Notes: generated by a model from the letters alone, not told the origin. DNA of 55,162 nt from Bryobacterales bacterium (GCA_026954325.1 JAIXKK010000098.1:1-55162), one strand, 5' to 3'. Shown: positions 17,387 through 27,324, counted from the first letter of the stretch. Made by a program: numbers and translations.

Positions 17387-18945
17387 AGCCGCTGCTTGTT
17401 TTCCTGTTCCTCCGCGCCGCGCTGATGGGCGCTGATTTCGACGTCCTCATCCGTAATGCCCGCGTGATTGACGGTACGGGCAACCCCTGGTACCGCGCCG
17501 ATGTCGGGGTGAAAGACGGAGTGATCGCCTCCATCGGGCACTTCTCAGAGAAGAGCGCCGATCGCGTCATTGATGCGCGCGAACGCGTGCTGGCGCCTGG
17601 TTTCATTGATGTCCATACGCATATCGAAGGCGACGTGGAAAAGATGCCGCGCGGCGACAATTACCTGCTCGACGGCGTCACCAGCGTGGTCACCGGCAAC
17701 TGCGGCGGATCAGAGTTGCCGCTGGGACCATGGTTCGAAAAGCTCGAAACGCTCGGATTGGGGCTCAACGTCGCCTCTCTCGTCGGCCACAACACCGTGC
17801 GGCGCGAAGTGATGGGCACGGCGAACCGCCTCGCCACTCCCGAGGAGATCGCGAAAATGCGGGAACTGGTGGAGCAGGCCATGCGCGAAGGCGCGGCCGG
17901 ATTCTCCACCGGATTGATCTACATCCCCGGCACGTATTCGAACAGCGACGAGGTGGTGGCGCTCGCCAGGCCCGCGGGCAGGATGGGCGGCGTCTACGCT
18001 TCGCACATGCGCGACGAGGGCGCGAAAGTGCTGGAGGCGATCGAGGAAGCGGTCCGCGCGGGCGGAGAGGCGGGCGCGCGAGTCGAGTTGTCGCACTTCA
18101 AGATCGATAACCAACGCCTCTGGGGCGCCTCGGACAAATCGCTGGCGCTGGTGGAGAAGTATCGGCGCCAGGGTGTCGACGTCGTGGTGGATCAATATCC
18201 CTATGACCGTTCCAGCACCAACCTCGGCATCACTCTGCCTTCCTGGGCGCTGGCCGATGGAAAAGACGCCGTTGCCGAACGCCTGTCGAATCCCGAGACG
18301 CGCAAGCGTATCGCCGTGGAGATGGAACAGAAGCTGAAGGATTTGGGCCACGCTGACTATTCCTACGCCACCGTGGCAGGCTTCAAGCCGGAGCCCTCCT
18401 ATGAAGGCAAGACCATCAGCGAAGTCAACGTGATGAAGGGCCGCGAGAAGACCCTGGCCAATGAGATAGAGACGGTGCTCGATCTGATCGCCATGGGGGG
18501 CGCCCAAATGGTCTATCACTCGATGGGGGAAGAGGACGTGGAGCGCATCATGCGCTATCCGAACACGGCGGTGGCGAGCGACGGCGGCATTCGGGAGTTC
18601 GGAGCCGGAATGCCGCATCCGCGGTCCTATGGGACGAACGCGCGAGTACTGGCGGAATTTGTCAGGGAACGGAAAGTGATCACGCTGGAGGATGCGGTGC
18701 GCCGCATGACTTCGCTCCCGGCGCGTACGTTTGCCTTCCGCGACCGCGGCCTGGTGCGCGAAGGCTTCGCGGCCGATCTGCTGATTTTTGATCCGCGGAA
18801 GGTGCGGGACAAGGCCACGTTCCAGAACCCGCACCAGTACTCGGAAGGGTTCGACTGGGTGCTGGTGAACGGCGTGGTGATGGTGGAAGACGGCAAACTG
18901 ACGGAAGCCCGCGGAGGGCGCGTGCTGCGTCACAAGCCGGAGTAG
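17383..18945 (+). CDS. Exported N-acyl-D-amino-acid deacylase-type amidohydrolase
   Basis: 520 residues. A short hydrophobic N-terminus (KPLLVFLFLRAALMGA) suggests export. It is followed by the amidohydrolase entry DVLIRNARVIDGTGNPWYRADVGVKDG, the metal motif DVHTHIEGD (H78, H80), TSVVTGNCGGSELP, YASHMRDEG, VELSHFKI and VVVDQYPYDRSSTNLG, as in D-aminoacylases and dihydroorotase-like deacylases. The C-terminus has YHSMGEEDVERIM and ASDGGIREFGAG with RSYGTNARVL. It probably releases D-amino acids or processes N-acylated peptides outside the cytoplasm; the true substrate is not deducible. It is coupled to accD upstream, and the ABC-F gene follows 4 bp later. Confidence 0.88.
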   Translation: MKPLLVFLFLRAALMGADFDVLIRNARVIDGTGNPWYRADVGVKDGVIASIGHFSEKSADRVIDARERVLAPGFIDVHTHIEGDVEKMPRGDNYLLDGVTSVVTGNCGGSELPLGPWFEKLETLGLGLNVASLVGHNTVRREVMGTANRLATPEEIAKMRELVEQAMREGAAGFSTGLIYIPGTYSNSDEVVALARPAGRMGGVYASHMRDEGAKVLEAIEEAVRAGGEAGARVELSHFKIDNQRLWGASDKSLALVEKYRRQGVDVVVDQYPYDRSSTNLGITLPSWALADGKDAVAERLSNPETRKRIAVEMEQKLKDLGHADYSYATVAGFKPEPSYEGKTISEVNVMKGREKTLANEIETVLDLIAMGGAQMVYHSMGEEDVERIMRYPNTAVASDGGIREFGAGMPHPRSYGTNARVLAEFVRERKVITLEDAVRRMTSLPARTFAFRDRGLVREGFAADLLIFDPRKVRDKATFQNPHQYSEGFDWVLVNGVVMVEDGKLTEARGGRVLRHKPE

Positions 18946-18949
18946 GGGA

Positions 18950-20866
18950 ATGATTCAACTCATCAAGGCGGGCAAGCGTTTCGGCCCGAAAGTTCTGTTC
19001 GAGGATGCCGATTGGCTGGTGGGACCGAGAGACCGCGCGGGAATCGTGGGCGGTAACGGCACGGGTAAATCGACGCTGTTGAAGATCTTTGCCGGCCTCG
19101 AGCAACTCGACTCGGGCGAACTCGCCTGTGTGCGCGGAACGAAACTTGGCTATCTGCCGCAGGAGGGGCTCTCCCTGCGGGGGCGCACCGTGTTCGAGGA
19201 ATGCCTCAGCGTGTTCCAGGACTTGAAGGCGATGGAGGCCGAGCGGGAGGAACTGAACCACCGCATGGGAGAGATCGATCCCGGATCGGAAGAGTATTCG
19301 CTGATGGTGGACCGCTACCATCAGATCGATACTGAATTCCGCACCCGCGACGGCTATTCGCTCGAGGCGCAGGTAGGTACCGTGCTCGCCGGGCTCAGTT
19401 TCCGCAAGGAAGATTGGCGCCGTTACACGGATGAATTCTCGGGCGGCTGGCAGATGCGCATCGCGCTCGCGAAATTGCTGCTCGAAAAGCCCAATCTCCT
19501 GCTGCTCGACGAGCCCACGAACCATCTCGATCTCGAGGCGCGCAACTGGCTTGAAAGCTATCTGCGCTCCTATCCGCATGCCTACATCCTCATCTCGCAT
19601 GACCGGTATTTTCTCGATGTCACCGTTGACAGGCTGATCGAAATCTGGAATAAGAAGGTGTGGTTTTATCCAGGCAACTATTCGAAGTACCTCGAATTGA
19701 AGCAGGAGCGTCTCGATCACTTGCGCGCCGTGGCGCGCAACCAGAACGAACGCATCGAGCAACTGGAGGCGTTCATCAGCCGCTTCCGCGCCCAAGCCTC
19801 GAAGGCCAAACTGGTGCAGAGCCGCATCAAGGAACTGGAGCGGATCGAGCGCATCGAAGTGCCGCCCGAGGAGGCCACCATCCACTTCAATTTTCCGCAG
19901 CCGAAACCGAGTGGTCGCGTGGTGGCGGAGTTCACAAGAGTGGACAAAAGCTACGGCGCCAAGCGCGTGTTAACGAACGTGAACTTCCTCATCGAGCGCG
20001 GCGACCGCGTTGCGCTGGTGGGCGTGAACGGGGCGGGGAAGTCGACGCTCATCAAACTGCTCGCCGGAACGGAGCCGCTCACCGCGGGGGAATACCGGTT
20101 GGGGCACAACGTCGAGCCGGATTACTTCGCGCAGGATCAATATAAGGAACTCGATCCGAACGCGCGCATGTTCGATGACCTGGTAAGCATCTCCGAAAAT
20201 CGTACCCAGACGGAACTGCGGACTCTGCTCGGATGCTTCCTCTTCAGCGATGACGACGCCTTCAAGCGCATCGGCGTGCTGAGCGGCGGTGAGCGGAACC
20301 GGTACGCGCTGGCGCGCCTGCTGCTGCATCCTTCCAACTTCCTGCTGCTCGACGAGCCGACGAACCACCTCGACATGCGCGCCAAGGACGTGCTGCTCGA
20401 GGCTTTGCGGAAATACAACGGAACGCTGGTGTTCGTGTCGCACGATCGCTATTTCATCGACAGGCTGGCAACGAAAGTATTCGAAATCGGCGGCGGCGAA
20501 GTGCAAATCTACGCGGGTAATTACGAGGACTACCTGTTCCGAAAGGAGCAGGAAGCCGCGGGCTCCGTCGAACAACCCCCGGTAGCCGTGGTGGCCGCCC
20601 CCGCCGAGACGGAGGAGGCAAAGCCCGCCAGGCGCGTCAATCCCATCAAGCTCAAACAGATGGAGAGCCGCGCCGGCGCCATTGAGAAAGAGATCGCGCA
20701 AATCGAGGAAGAGATGGCGCGCGCCGAACGCGAACTGGCGGTGTTTCAGAGCGCCGAGCACACCATGAAGCTGACCGCCGAGATGGGAGAAAAACGGGCG
20801 CGAGCCGACGCGTTGATGGCGGAGTGGGAGGAAGTATCGCACGCAATCGAGGAGGCGCGGGCCTGA
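18950..20866 (+). CDS. ABC-F family ATPase (Uup/YheS-like)
   Basis: A 638-residue soluble protein with two ABC ATPase domains and no membrane segments. Domain 1 has Walker A GGNGTGKST (34-42), the signature FSGGWQMR and LLLLDEPTNHLDLEARNWLE. Domain 2 has GVNGAGKST, LSGGERNR and FLLLDEPTNHLDM. The linker between them carries conserved basic helices (RAQASKAKLVQSRIKELERI). The last ~75 residues form a charged coiled coil (ESRAGAIEKEIAQIEEEM). ABC-F proteins act on the ribosome in translation or antibiotic protection; the C-terminal coiled coil is like Uup. It starts 4 bp after the amidohydrolase stop and converges on tsaB with a 10-bp gap. Confidence 0.94.
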   Translation: MIQLIKAGKRFGPKVLFEDADWLVGPRDRAGIVGGNGTGKSTLLKIFAGLEQLDSGELACVRGTKLGYLPQEGLSLRGRTVFEECLSVFQDLKAMEAEREELNHRMGEIDPGSEEYSLMVDRYHQIDTEFRTRDGYSLEAQVGTVLAGLSFRKEDWRRYTDEFSGGWQMRIALAKLLLEKPNLLLLDEPTNHLDLEARNWLESYLRSYPHAYILISHDRYFLDVTVDRLIEIWNKKVWFYPGNYSKYLELKQERLDHLRAVARNQNERIEQLEAFISRFRAQASKAKLVQSRIKELERIERIEVPPEEATIHFNFPQPKPSGRVVAEFTRVDKSYGAKRVLTNVNFLIERGDRVALVGVNGAGKSTLIKLLAGTEPLTAGEYRLGHNVEPDYFAQDQYKELDPNARMFDDLVSISENRTQTELRTLLGCFLFSDDDAFKRIGVLSGGERNRYALARLLLHPSNFLLLDEPTNHLDMRAKDVLLEALRKYNGTLVFVSHDRYFIDRLATKVFEIGGGEVQIYAGNYEDYLFRKEQEAAGSVEQPPVAVVAAPAETEEAKPARRVNPIKLKQMESRAGAIEKEIAQIEEEMARAERELAVFQSAEHTMKLTAEMGEKRARADALMAEWEEVSHAIEEARA

Positions 20867-20876
20867 GACATAGCGG

Positions 20877-21551
20877 CTAATCGTCCTTCCAAAACAGTTC
20901 CGCATCCGCCCGGCGGACGTAGTTGGCGTCCACCCACAAGGGATTTTGCGCGCGGCCCGCGAGAAAGTCCTGGCCGGCGATGCGCGCCACGGCCGCCGCA
21001 AGATAACGTGGAGTCTCCGTGAGGACGGCATGCTCCCAGGGAGTGGCGCGGAGCGCCCCCGTGAACAGCGGCAGATCCGGTGAGAGAAGTTCAACTCCCT
21101 CTTGCGGAAGCTGGTGGAGCCAGTCCGGAAATTTCATCACCACTTCCCCCCGCATCAGATTTCCCGCTGCATCATAGACCGCGCCATAAATCTCGCCCCT
21201 CCGCGCGTCAAGCAGCGGAGCGCGAACAGCATGGGAGCCGAAGGCGGCCAGAGCGCGCAGATTGCTTACCGCGACAATGGGCTTTGCGAGCACATCCGCA
21301 AGTCCCTTGGCGGCGGCGAGGCCCACGCGGACTCCGGTGAAGGAACCCGGCCCAGCGGCCGCGGCAAGACAATCCACCTCTTCGATCGCCCAACCGTGGC
21401 GCGCCAGCAGGCCCTCGAGTTGGCCAAACAGAATCTGCCCAAACCCCTCGCTCGAGTGCATAGTAACTTCTTCGACAATGCGGCCGCCCTCGGCGAGAGC
21501 GAAACTGCCGAAGCCGGAGGTGGTGTCAATGGCCAGGATGCGGGGAGTCAT
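20877..21551 (-). CDS. tsaB: tRNA threonylcarbamoyladenosine biosynthesis protein TsaB
   Basis: An ASKHA-fold partner of TsaD in the t6A37 tRNA modification. 224 residues, normal for TsaB: RILAIDTTSGFGSFAL at the start, HSEGFGQ-like SSEGFGQILFGQLEGLL, the hallmark AAAAGPGSFTGVRVGLAAAKGLA, and LLDARRGEIYGAVYD. The ATG overlaps the stop of the upstream DUF5060-like gene as ATGA, so translation is coupled to an unrelated exported protein. An open frame continues upstream but lacks similarity. Confidence 0.94.
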   Translation of the reverse strand: MTPRILAIDTTSGFGSFALAEGGRIVEEVTMHSSEGFGQILFGQLEGLLARHGWAIEEVDCLAAAAGPGSFTGVRVGLAAAKGLADVLAKPIVAVSNLRALAAFGSHAVRAPLLDARRGEIYGAVYDAAGNLMRGEVVMKFPDWLHQLPQEGVELLSPDLPLFTGALRATPWEHAVLTETPRYLAAAVARIAGQDFLAGRAQNPLWVDANYVRRADAELFWKDD

Positions 21552-23326
21552 TGGGTGAGGCGGAAGACCTTGTCCACGGCATACACTTTCCCAACCGCGT
21601 TGATGGCGTAAATGCGCATGTTGAAGACCGCGGGGAAAATGTTCGCGAGATTCGGAGGGATGCGGAGTGTACCCTTGTCGCCCGTAGCGAGAATCCGGTA
21701 ACCGCGCTCTTCCGTGGGCGCCTCGCCGGTCCACAGATACATCATCTGGCGCGTGCCGCGGGTTTCCCGCTTGAGCTTGACAAGGTACGGAACAGGCTTC
21801 GAAAGCGTCAACGGATCGGTGGCCGGTTCCATCACGTCGAACGGCATCTTCAAGGGATTCTGTTCGATCTCCTGCATAAGGTTCGGGCGCGATTCGAACT
21901 TGTAGGATCTCATCCCTTCCTTATGCCCGTCGCGGGAGAGGTGGAGTACCCATGGATGCGTCTTGTCCGGTGGTTCCGCAACGTATTTTTCCCCCTTGAA
22001 ATCTTTCTTTTCGTGCGTGAGTTCGCCCGTAAGCGGATTGAGCCAGTAGACATCGTAGCCGTGTTTTTCGATGAGAATCTCGATCTGGTCCGGCTTCTCC
22101 ATGTAGACCACGTATTCCACCCCGGGCAGCGCCAGCGCCCGCCCGCCGTCGACGTCGAAGTATGGCTCCAACTCCCACCAGCGCGTCCGCTCGAAGAGGC
22201 CGTACCATGCGGTCATCGCCTTCGAACATGCCGAATCGAGGCTATTCGGATCCAGCATCGCGGAGGGATACTGGCCGTCCATCGACGTGTTCCACAAGCG
22301 GCTGAGAAAAGCGGCGGCGCCCTGCGATTCGGAGGCGAATCCAATGTTGACGAACGGAAAAGGGAAGATCTGATGCTCGATCGACCCGACGGCATCGTCC
22401 TGCGTAAAGTGCTGGATGTAATTCATCCAGCCGTCGGCGGCAAGCGGCGCGGAAGTGGCGGTTGTGCCCGTCGAGCGTGGATGGTGGTACGGATCATTCT
22501 GCTTGAGAAGCGCCCCCATATCCTTCATCAGTTGCCGGCTGCCGGCCGCCGATTCGAACTCCGCGAAAAATTGCCATGTGACATGCAGCGCCGCATAGCG
22601 GGAGATCAGATAGCGGATGAAGTGCTCACGGTCTTTCCAGTTAGGGAACAGGCCCTCGAGTTGCCCGGCGTCGTGCGCGAGGATCAGGTCGGCGAAGATC
22701 CCCTTCCTGTTGAGAGCGAGAATGCGCTGGTCGAGTTGCTGGAAGAACGCGGGCGCGGGCCGGTCCGCCGCCGGAAAGGCTCGCTTCTCCTCGCCTGGAT
22801 TTCCCAGCACGAGCCCGCGCACGTGATTGATCTTGGCCTTCGCGCGCGCCTCCACATAGGCGTCGAATTGGGCCCGCGGCGCAACCGCGAATTCGAGGAG
22901 CGCGTCGCCCATCCAGAGATGCGCTTTACGCGATTCCGAATACATCCAGTGATGGACGTTGGCCGGGAGAAGGAACCCGGGGTCGGCCGATGCGGTGGCC
23001 TCTATCTTTCCCAACCTGGCGTCGAAGCGCGGCAGATTGCTGGTAATGCGAAAATCCCATGAGCCGGGATCGATGGGCGTGAAGCGGATCACCATGCGGC
23101 GCCCCCCGTCCCAATAGGCGGGCATCAGCAGCGTACGGGCGCTCGGCGAGCGCAGTTCCGCGCGGATGTCGACGCTCAGGTAGGGATTCGGATGCGAGGC
23201 TGCTTCCTGATCATTCAGTTCGAAAACCAGTTCGCAAGGGGAGTAGGCGGGGGTGGGCGGACACACCTGTTGGGCCGCGGCCGGAACCGCGCCCAGAAAG
23301 GCAGCCATGTAGAAAAGCCCACGCAT
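21548..23326 (-). CDS. Exported glycosidase-like protein with DUF5060 and DUF4038-type barrel
   Basis: 592 residues with a Sec signal (RGLFYMAAFLGAVPAAAQQ). Residues about 25-120 form a beta domain resembling DUF5060 (YSPCELVFELNDQEAASHPNP, MVIRFTPIDPGSWDFRI). A TIM-barrel-like middle domain of the DUF4038/apiosidase type follows (FADLILAHDAGQLEGLFPN, RYLISRYAALHVTWQFFAEFE, WYGLFERTRWWELEPYFD). A C-terminal domain ends with MRIYAINAVGKVYAVDKVF. It probably acts on a plant or microbial polysaccharide outside the cell. The ATG chosen is the one at the signal peptide; 42 further codons upstream look non-coding. It is divergent from the metalloprotease gene. Confidence 0.78.
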   Translation of the reverse strand: MRGLFYMAAFLGAVPAAAQQVCPPTPAYSPCELVFELNDQEAASHPNPYLSVDIRAELRSPSARTLLMPAYWDGGRRMVIRFTPIDPGSWDFRITSNLPRFDARLGKIEATASADPGFLLPANVHHWMYSESRKAHLWMGDALLEFAVAPRAQFDAYVEARAKAKINHVRGLVLGNPGEEKRAFPAADRPAPAFFQQLDQRILALNRKGIFADLILAHDAGQLEGLFPNWKDREHFIRYLISRYAALHVTWQFFAEFESAAGSRQLMKDMGALLKQNDPYHHPRSTGTTATSAPLAADGWMNYIQHFTQDDAVGSIEHQIFPFPFVNIGFASESQGAAAFLSRLWNTSMDGQYPSAMLDPNSLDSACSKAMTAWYGLFERTRWWELEPYFDVDGGRALALPGVEYVVYMEKPDQIEILIEKHGYDVYWLNPLTGELTHEKKDFKGEKYVAEPPDKTHPWVLHLSRDGHKEGMRSYKFESRPNLMQEIEQNPLKMPFDVMEPATDPLTLSKPVPYLVKLKRETRGTRQMMYLWTGEAPTEERGYRILATGDKGTLRIPPNLANIFPAVFNMRIYAINAVGKVYAVDKVFRLTQ

Positions 23327-23390
23327 GATTTCAGTGTAACGTTGCCGCACTCTGCGAGAATGAAACATCCGGTCATCTTGGAGGAGGATT

Positions 23391-25847
23391 ATGTTGCTAC
23401 GGGCCGCGGTGTTGCTGGCGTGCGTGGCGGGGTGCGCGCAGGGACAGCCCAAACCTGCCGCCGCTCCCGTGCCGGTCGCGTCGAAGGTGGAGGGGCTTTC
23501 GAAACAGGAGGGCTACTTCCCGTTCTACCGGGATGAGCGCGCCGGGAAGCTGTATCTGGAAATCGGCAAGTGGGATACCGAGTTTCTCTACCAAAGCTCG
23601 CTGCCCGCGGGCTTGGGATCGAATGACATCGGACTCGACCGCGGGCAACTCGGCGCTACGCGCATCGTACGGTTTTCCCGCGCCGGCCCGAAGGTGCTCC
23701 TCGTTCAATCAAACTACGATTTTCGCGCGCTGACAGACCAGCCCGCCGAGCGCCTGGCCGTGAAGGAATCCTTTGCGGAATCCGTGTTGTGGGGGTTTCG
23801 GGTGGAAGCCGAGGAAGGGAATCGCGTACTCGTGGACGCCACGAATTTCTATCTGCGCGACGCGCACCGTGTGACCGCGGCGCTCCAGCAGTCCAACCAA
23901 GGCAATTACCACCTGGACGAATCCCGGTCGGCGTTCTACCTGCCGCGGACGAAGAATTTTCCGCGTAATACGGAGGTGGAGGTGACGCTGACCTTCACGG
24001 GCGAGCCGAAAGGATCTCTTGTCCGCGAAGTAACCCCGAGCCCGGAAGCGATCACCGTACGAGAGCATCATTCGTTCGTGGCGCTGCCCGGACCCGGCTA
24101 TGAGCCGCGCCAGTTTGATCCGGGCGCGGGCTTCTTCAGCGAGAGCTTCTTCGATTACGCGGCGCCGGTCTCTTCCCCCATACGCAAGCATTACCTGGCG
24201 CGGCGCCGGTTGCGGAAGAAGGATCCGCGGGCCGCGATGAGCGAGCCCGTCGAACCGATTGTCTATTACGTGGACCGCGGGGCGCCAGAGCCCATCCGTT
24301 CCGCCCTGATGGAAGGGGCGCGCTGGTGGAATCAGGCCTTCGAGGCGGCGGGATACCGGAACGCCTTCCGGGTCGAGTTGATGCCCGAAGGAGCCGATCC
24401 GATGGACATCCGCTACAACGTGATCCAATGGGTGCACCGTTCCACCCGGGGATGGTCTTACGGCGCGGCAGTGACCGATCCGCGGACGGGCGAGATTCTC
24501 AAAGGACACGTGACGCTCGGTTCCCTGCGCGTGCGTCAGGATTACCTTATTGCGGAGGGCCTGCTGGCGCCCTACGAAGAGGGCAAACCGGCGCCGGGCG
24601 CGATGCTCGAGATGTCGCTCGCCCGGTTGCGGCAACTGGCGGCCCACGAAGTGGGCCACACCCTTGGGTTGGCGCATAACTACGTCGCCAGCGCGCACAG
24701 CCGGGCCTCGGTGATGGATTATCCGCACCCGCTCGTCCGCCTCGCCGCGAATGGCGTGCCCGATTTATCGGACGCCTACGCCGCCGGCATCGGCGAATGG
24801 GACAAGGTGGCCATTGCCTATGGCTATCAGGACTTCGGCGACGCACCGGACGGCGCGCGGAAACTTGACGGCATCCTCCGGGACGCACACAATCGGGGCC
24901 TCTTCTTCATCACCGACGCCGATTCGCGCCCCGAAGGAAGCGCCCACCCGAATGCGCATCTGTGGGACAACGGAGCGGATGCCGTCGAGGAGTTGCGCCG
25001 CATGTTGCGGATCCGCGAGCGCGCGTTAGCGCGGTTCTCGGCAAGCAACATTCCCCTCGGCCGCCCGATGAGCACCCTCGAAGAACCGCTGGTGACGCTC
25101 TACCTCCTCCATCGCTATCAAACGGAGGCGGCGGCGAAAGTCCTGGGTGGTCTCTTCTACACCTACGCGCTGCGTGGCGACGGGCAATTGGTGACCCGAA
25201 TCGTACCCGGGGACGCGCAGCGGAAAGCGCTGGATGCCCTGCTTGCCACCATCCAGCCCGAGGTGCTGACCCTTCCCGAGCGGATCCTGCGACTGCTGCC
25301 CCCGGCTGCATTCGGATTTCCGCGCACACGCGAGTATTTCCCTTCCCGTGCCGGATTGACATTCGATCCGCTGTCCGCCGCCGAGGTGGCGGCGGATATG
25401 ACGGTGGGGTTGTTGTTGAACGCCGAACGCGCCGGGCGTCTCGTCCAATACAGCGCCCGCGACAGCGCGAATCCGGGTCTCGGGGAAGTGCTGGACCGCC
25501 TTATTGGGGCCACCTGGAAACGCCCGCCCGGCAAGGGACTGAGCGCCGAAGTGGCGCGCGTCGTGGATGAAGCCGCTCTCAGCAGGCTGATGGAGTTGTC
25601 GGCAAGTGACAAGGCTTCAGCACAGGTCCGGGCGATCGCCGCCGAAAAACTGGAACAGTTGCGGGCCTGGCTTGTAAGAACCGCCGTGACCGGTGATCCG
25701 AATCAGAAAGCCCACTTCGCTCAAGCTGTACGTACGATCGCCAGGTTTCAGCGGGATCCCAAGCCCTCGAGCCTTCCCAAACGCAGTGAACCGCCCCCGG
25801 GTATGCCGATTGGAGCAAGGGAAGACTACTGCGCGTTTGGCTGGTAA
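23391..25847 (+). CDS. Zinc-dependent metalloprotease lipoprotein (DUF5117/DUF4953 type)
   Basis: 818 residues. The lipobox VAGC places the lipidated cysteine at C15, so it is membrane-anchored outside the cytoplasm. The N-terminal part (GYFPFYRDERAGKLYLEIG, GSNDIGLDRGQLG) is the DUF5117-like domain. The peptidase has the metzincin-like zinc motif HEVGHTLGLAHN with H419, E420, H423 and H429. The C-terminal third is helical. A strong GGAGGAGG precedes the ATG. Such proteins are common in soil Acidobacteriota and Bacteroidota, and their substrates are unknown. Its 3' end overlaps the patatin gene tail to tail by 22 bp. Confidence 0.88.
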   Translation: MLLRAAVLLACVAGCAQGQPKPAAAPVPVASKVEGLSKQEGYFPFYRDERAGKLYLEIGKWDTEFLYQSSLPAGLGSNDIGLDRGQLGATRIVRFSRAGPKVLLVQSNYDFRALTDQPAERLAVKESFAESVLWGFRVEAEEGNRVLVDATNFYLRDAHRVTAALQQSNQGNYHLDESRSAFYLPRTKNFPRNTEVEVTLTFTGEPKGSLVREVTPSPEAITVREHHSFVALPGPGYEPRQFDPGAGFFSESFFDYAAPVSSPIRKHYLARRRLRKKDPRAAMSEPVEPIVYYVDRGAPEPIRSALMEGARWWNQAFEAAGYRNAFRVELMPEGADPMDIRYNVIQWVHRSTRGWSYGAAVTDPRTGEILKGHVTLGSLRVRQDYLIAEGLLAPYEEGKPAPGAMLEMSLARLRQLAAHEVGHTLGLAHNYVASAHSRASVMDYPHPLVRLAANGVPDLSDAYAAGIGEWDKVAIAYGYQDFGDAPDGARKLDGILRDAHNRGLFFITDADSRPEGSAHPNAHLWDNGADAVEELRRMLRIRERALARFSASNIPLGRPMSTLEEPLVTLYLLHRYQTEAAAKVLGGLFYTYALRGDGQLVTRIVPGDAQRKALDALLATIQPEVLTLPERILRLLPPAAFGFPRTREYFPSRAGLTFDPLSAAEVAADMTVGLLLNAERAGRLVQYSARDSANPGLGEVLDRLIGATWKRPPGKGLSAEVARVVDEAALSRLMELSASDKASAQVRAIAAEKLEQLRAWLVRTAVTGDPNQKAHFAQAVRTIARFQRDPKPSSLPKRSEPPPGMPIGAREDYCAFGW

Positions 25848-26797
25848 GCCGCTGAGAGCAGCATCTCGCAAAGTTCATCCAGCCCCTCCGCGTGCTCCCG
25901 GATAACCTCCTCGGCCAACAGTTTCAATTTGCGGATGTTCGAATCCGAGGCGTTGTCCATTTCCTGAAGAGACTCATCGAGCTTCGGCTGCAAACGAAAA
26001 TAGCGTTTGCCGAGCAACTGGCGCAATTGGAAATCAACCGTGCTGCTGACCCCGTCAAAGACAATATCGAGCACAGGCTTCGCCCATCGGGCGAGCCCCC
26101 ACGCTCTTGCCCGGCGATAGGGTAGAGGACGCGTCAGCGCGCCCGTCCCAAGGGACACCACCAGCAAATCCTCGCCCGGAAACAACTGCCGGGCCTCCAC
26201 GGTGGCGCACATGGCCGGGTTATTGGCATACAGTCCACCGTCGACCAGCGCGTAATACCCTTTCGCGCCTTCCGTGTCGATCCTGAGCGGTTCAAAATAC
26301 GTGGGCGCGGCCGAAGTCGCGCGCGCCGCCTGCTTCATCGGAAAGTCATAGCCGGCGTCCTTCCGCGCCTTGCTCGAGCGGAAAAAGAACGGCGTGCGGC
26401 GTTCAATCTCATAGCTGGTGACCAGCACTTCGGTCAAAGCCTCATTCAACCGCGCCTCGCCAAAATAGCGTTCCAGCACGTCTTCGATGCCCGCCTTGCC
26501 GTAGCGCTCCTCGAACAACGCGCCGGCGGGAAGAAACTTCCGCCATGCCGCTTTGCGGAAGATGATGGCGCCTTCATTCTCGTAGAGGGCCGCCAGGTCG
26601 CCCGCTGAATACCGAGGCTGGCGGTCTTTCCCCGCCTTGGCTAACGCCAGTGCGAGAATGCCGCCGGTGGAGGTGCCCGCGACAAGATCGAAAAGGTGAG
26701 AAATTGCTTTGCCGGTGCGCTGCTCGATCTTCGCGAGCACGAGGGCGGGAACGATGCCACGAATCCCCCCTCCGTCGATAGAGAGAATCTTACGCAT
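25826..26797 (-). CDS. Patatin-like phospholipase
   Basis: 323 residues, cytoplasmic with no signal peptide. It shows the patatin oxyanion-hole motif DGGGIRG (8-14), the nucleophile S43 in AGTSTGG and the catalytic aspartate in LVDGGLYANNP, so the Ser-Asp dyad is complete. It probably hydrolyses acyl esters of membrane lipids. Similar cytoplasmic patatins serve as effectors of anti-phage CBASS (CapV), but no nucleotide cyclase or accessory gene lies nearby, so a simple lipase role is the better guess. It ends by overlapping the metalloprotease 3' end. Confidence 0.9.
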   Translation of the reverse strand: MRKILSIDGGGIRGIVPALVLAKIEQRTGKAISHLFDLVAGTSTGGILALALAKAGKDRQPRYSAGDLAALYENEGAIIFRKAAWRKFLPAGALFEERYGKAGIEDVLERYFGEARLNEALTEVLVTSYEIERRTPFFFRSSKARKDAGYDFPMKQAARATSAAPTYFEPLRIDTEGAKGYYALVDGGLYANNPAMCATVEARQLFPGEDLLVVSLGTGALTRPLPYRRARAWGLARWAKPVLDIVFDGVSSTVDFQLRQLLGKRYFRLQPKLDESLQEMDNASDSNIRKLKLLAEEVIREHAEGLDELCEMLLSAAYQPNAQ

Positions 26798-27324
26798 ACT
26801 CTAACCGGCTAGAGAATATCTCATTGTTTTCTCGATAACGGCGTGGATTGATGAGAAAATTCAAGAGGTGCAATGGCTTAGCCTGTTTTCTTTCGCCGTG
26901 ACCGGCTCACGGCGGGTTCGTTTCGTTGCCGCCGTGTTGCTCAATAGCGAGAAGCCAATGCGCCTGCTCATCCCCTGTCTGCCGCTTGTTGCCGCCTTGC
27001 ACCCGCCGGGCGGGGCAGAATGCAGCCCTCCCGCATTTTGCGGTCGCGGAATCTTGTGTTGCGCAAGCGCCCGTCCAAGCACCTCGGTGCAAGAAGACGA
27101 TCGGACCGAAGGGAATCCCGGTTACCGCTCATGACAAGCCAAGCCCAACAGGCAGCGGATCGCCGTGCCGCCGGATGGTTGACCTGCCGGGGATGTTCTC
27201 TTGCTTACGCAAAACCCTATTGACCAGGTTCGGCCTGAACCCCGGCCGTCCGTCGCACTCTGATGTCGCCCCCCTGGGTCGAGTACAAGCCCACCCGGAA
27301 AGACGCATACTATAACGTAAGAAA
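26798..27324. other. 527-bp intergenic region with no recognised gene
   Basis: Divergent spacer between the patatin and ManD-like genes. The short open frames in it have no family motifs, no ribosome sites and no consistent codon bias. The only site I can support is a -10 box just before the ManD-like gene. It may hold decayed sequence. Confidence 0.5.
27311..27316 (+). promoter_or_regulatory. Candidate -10 box of the ManD-like gene
   Basis: TATAAC (5/6 to consensus) sits 8 bases before the ATG, which has no Shine-Dalgarno. Transcription would start at about the start codon. No convincing -35 is seen. Confidence 0.4.

Noticed and set aside
25826..26797. Patatin as the effector of a CBASS anti-phage system
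   Set aside because: No cyclic-nucleotide synthase, ubiquitin-like accessory gene or sensor lies nearby; the flanks are a metalloprotease and an empty spacer.
26868..27134. An 88-codon plus-strand frame in the patatin/ManD spacer
   Set aside because: No motif, no ribosome site and competing frames of equal length on both strands.
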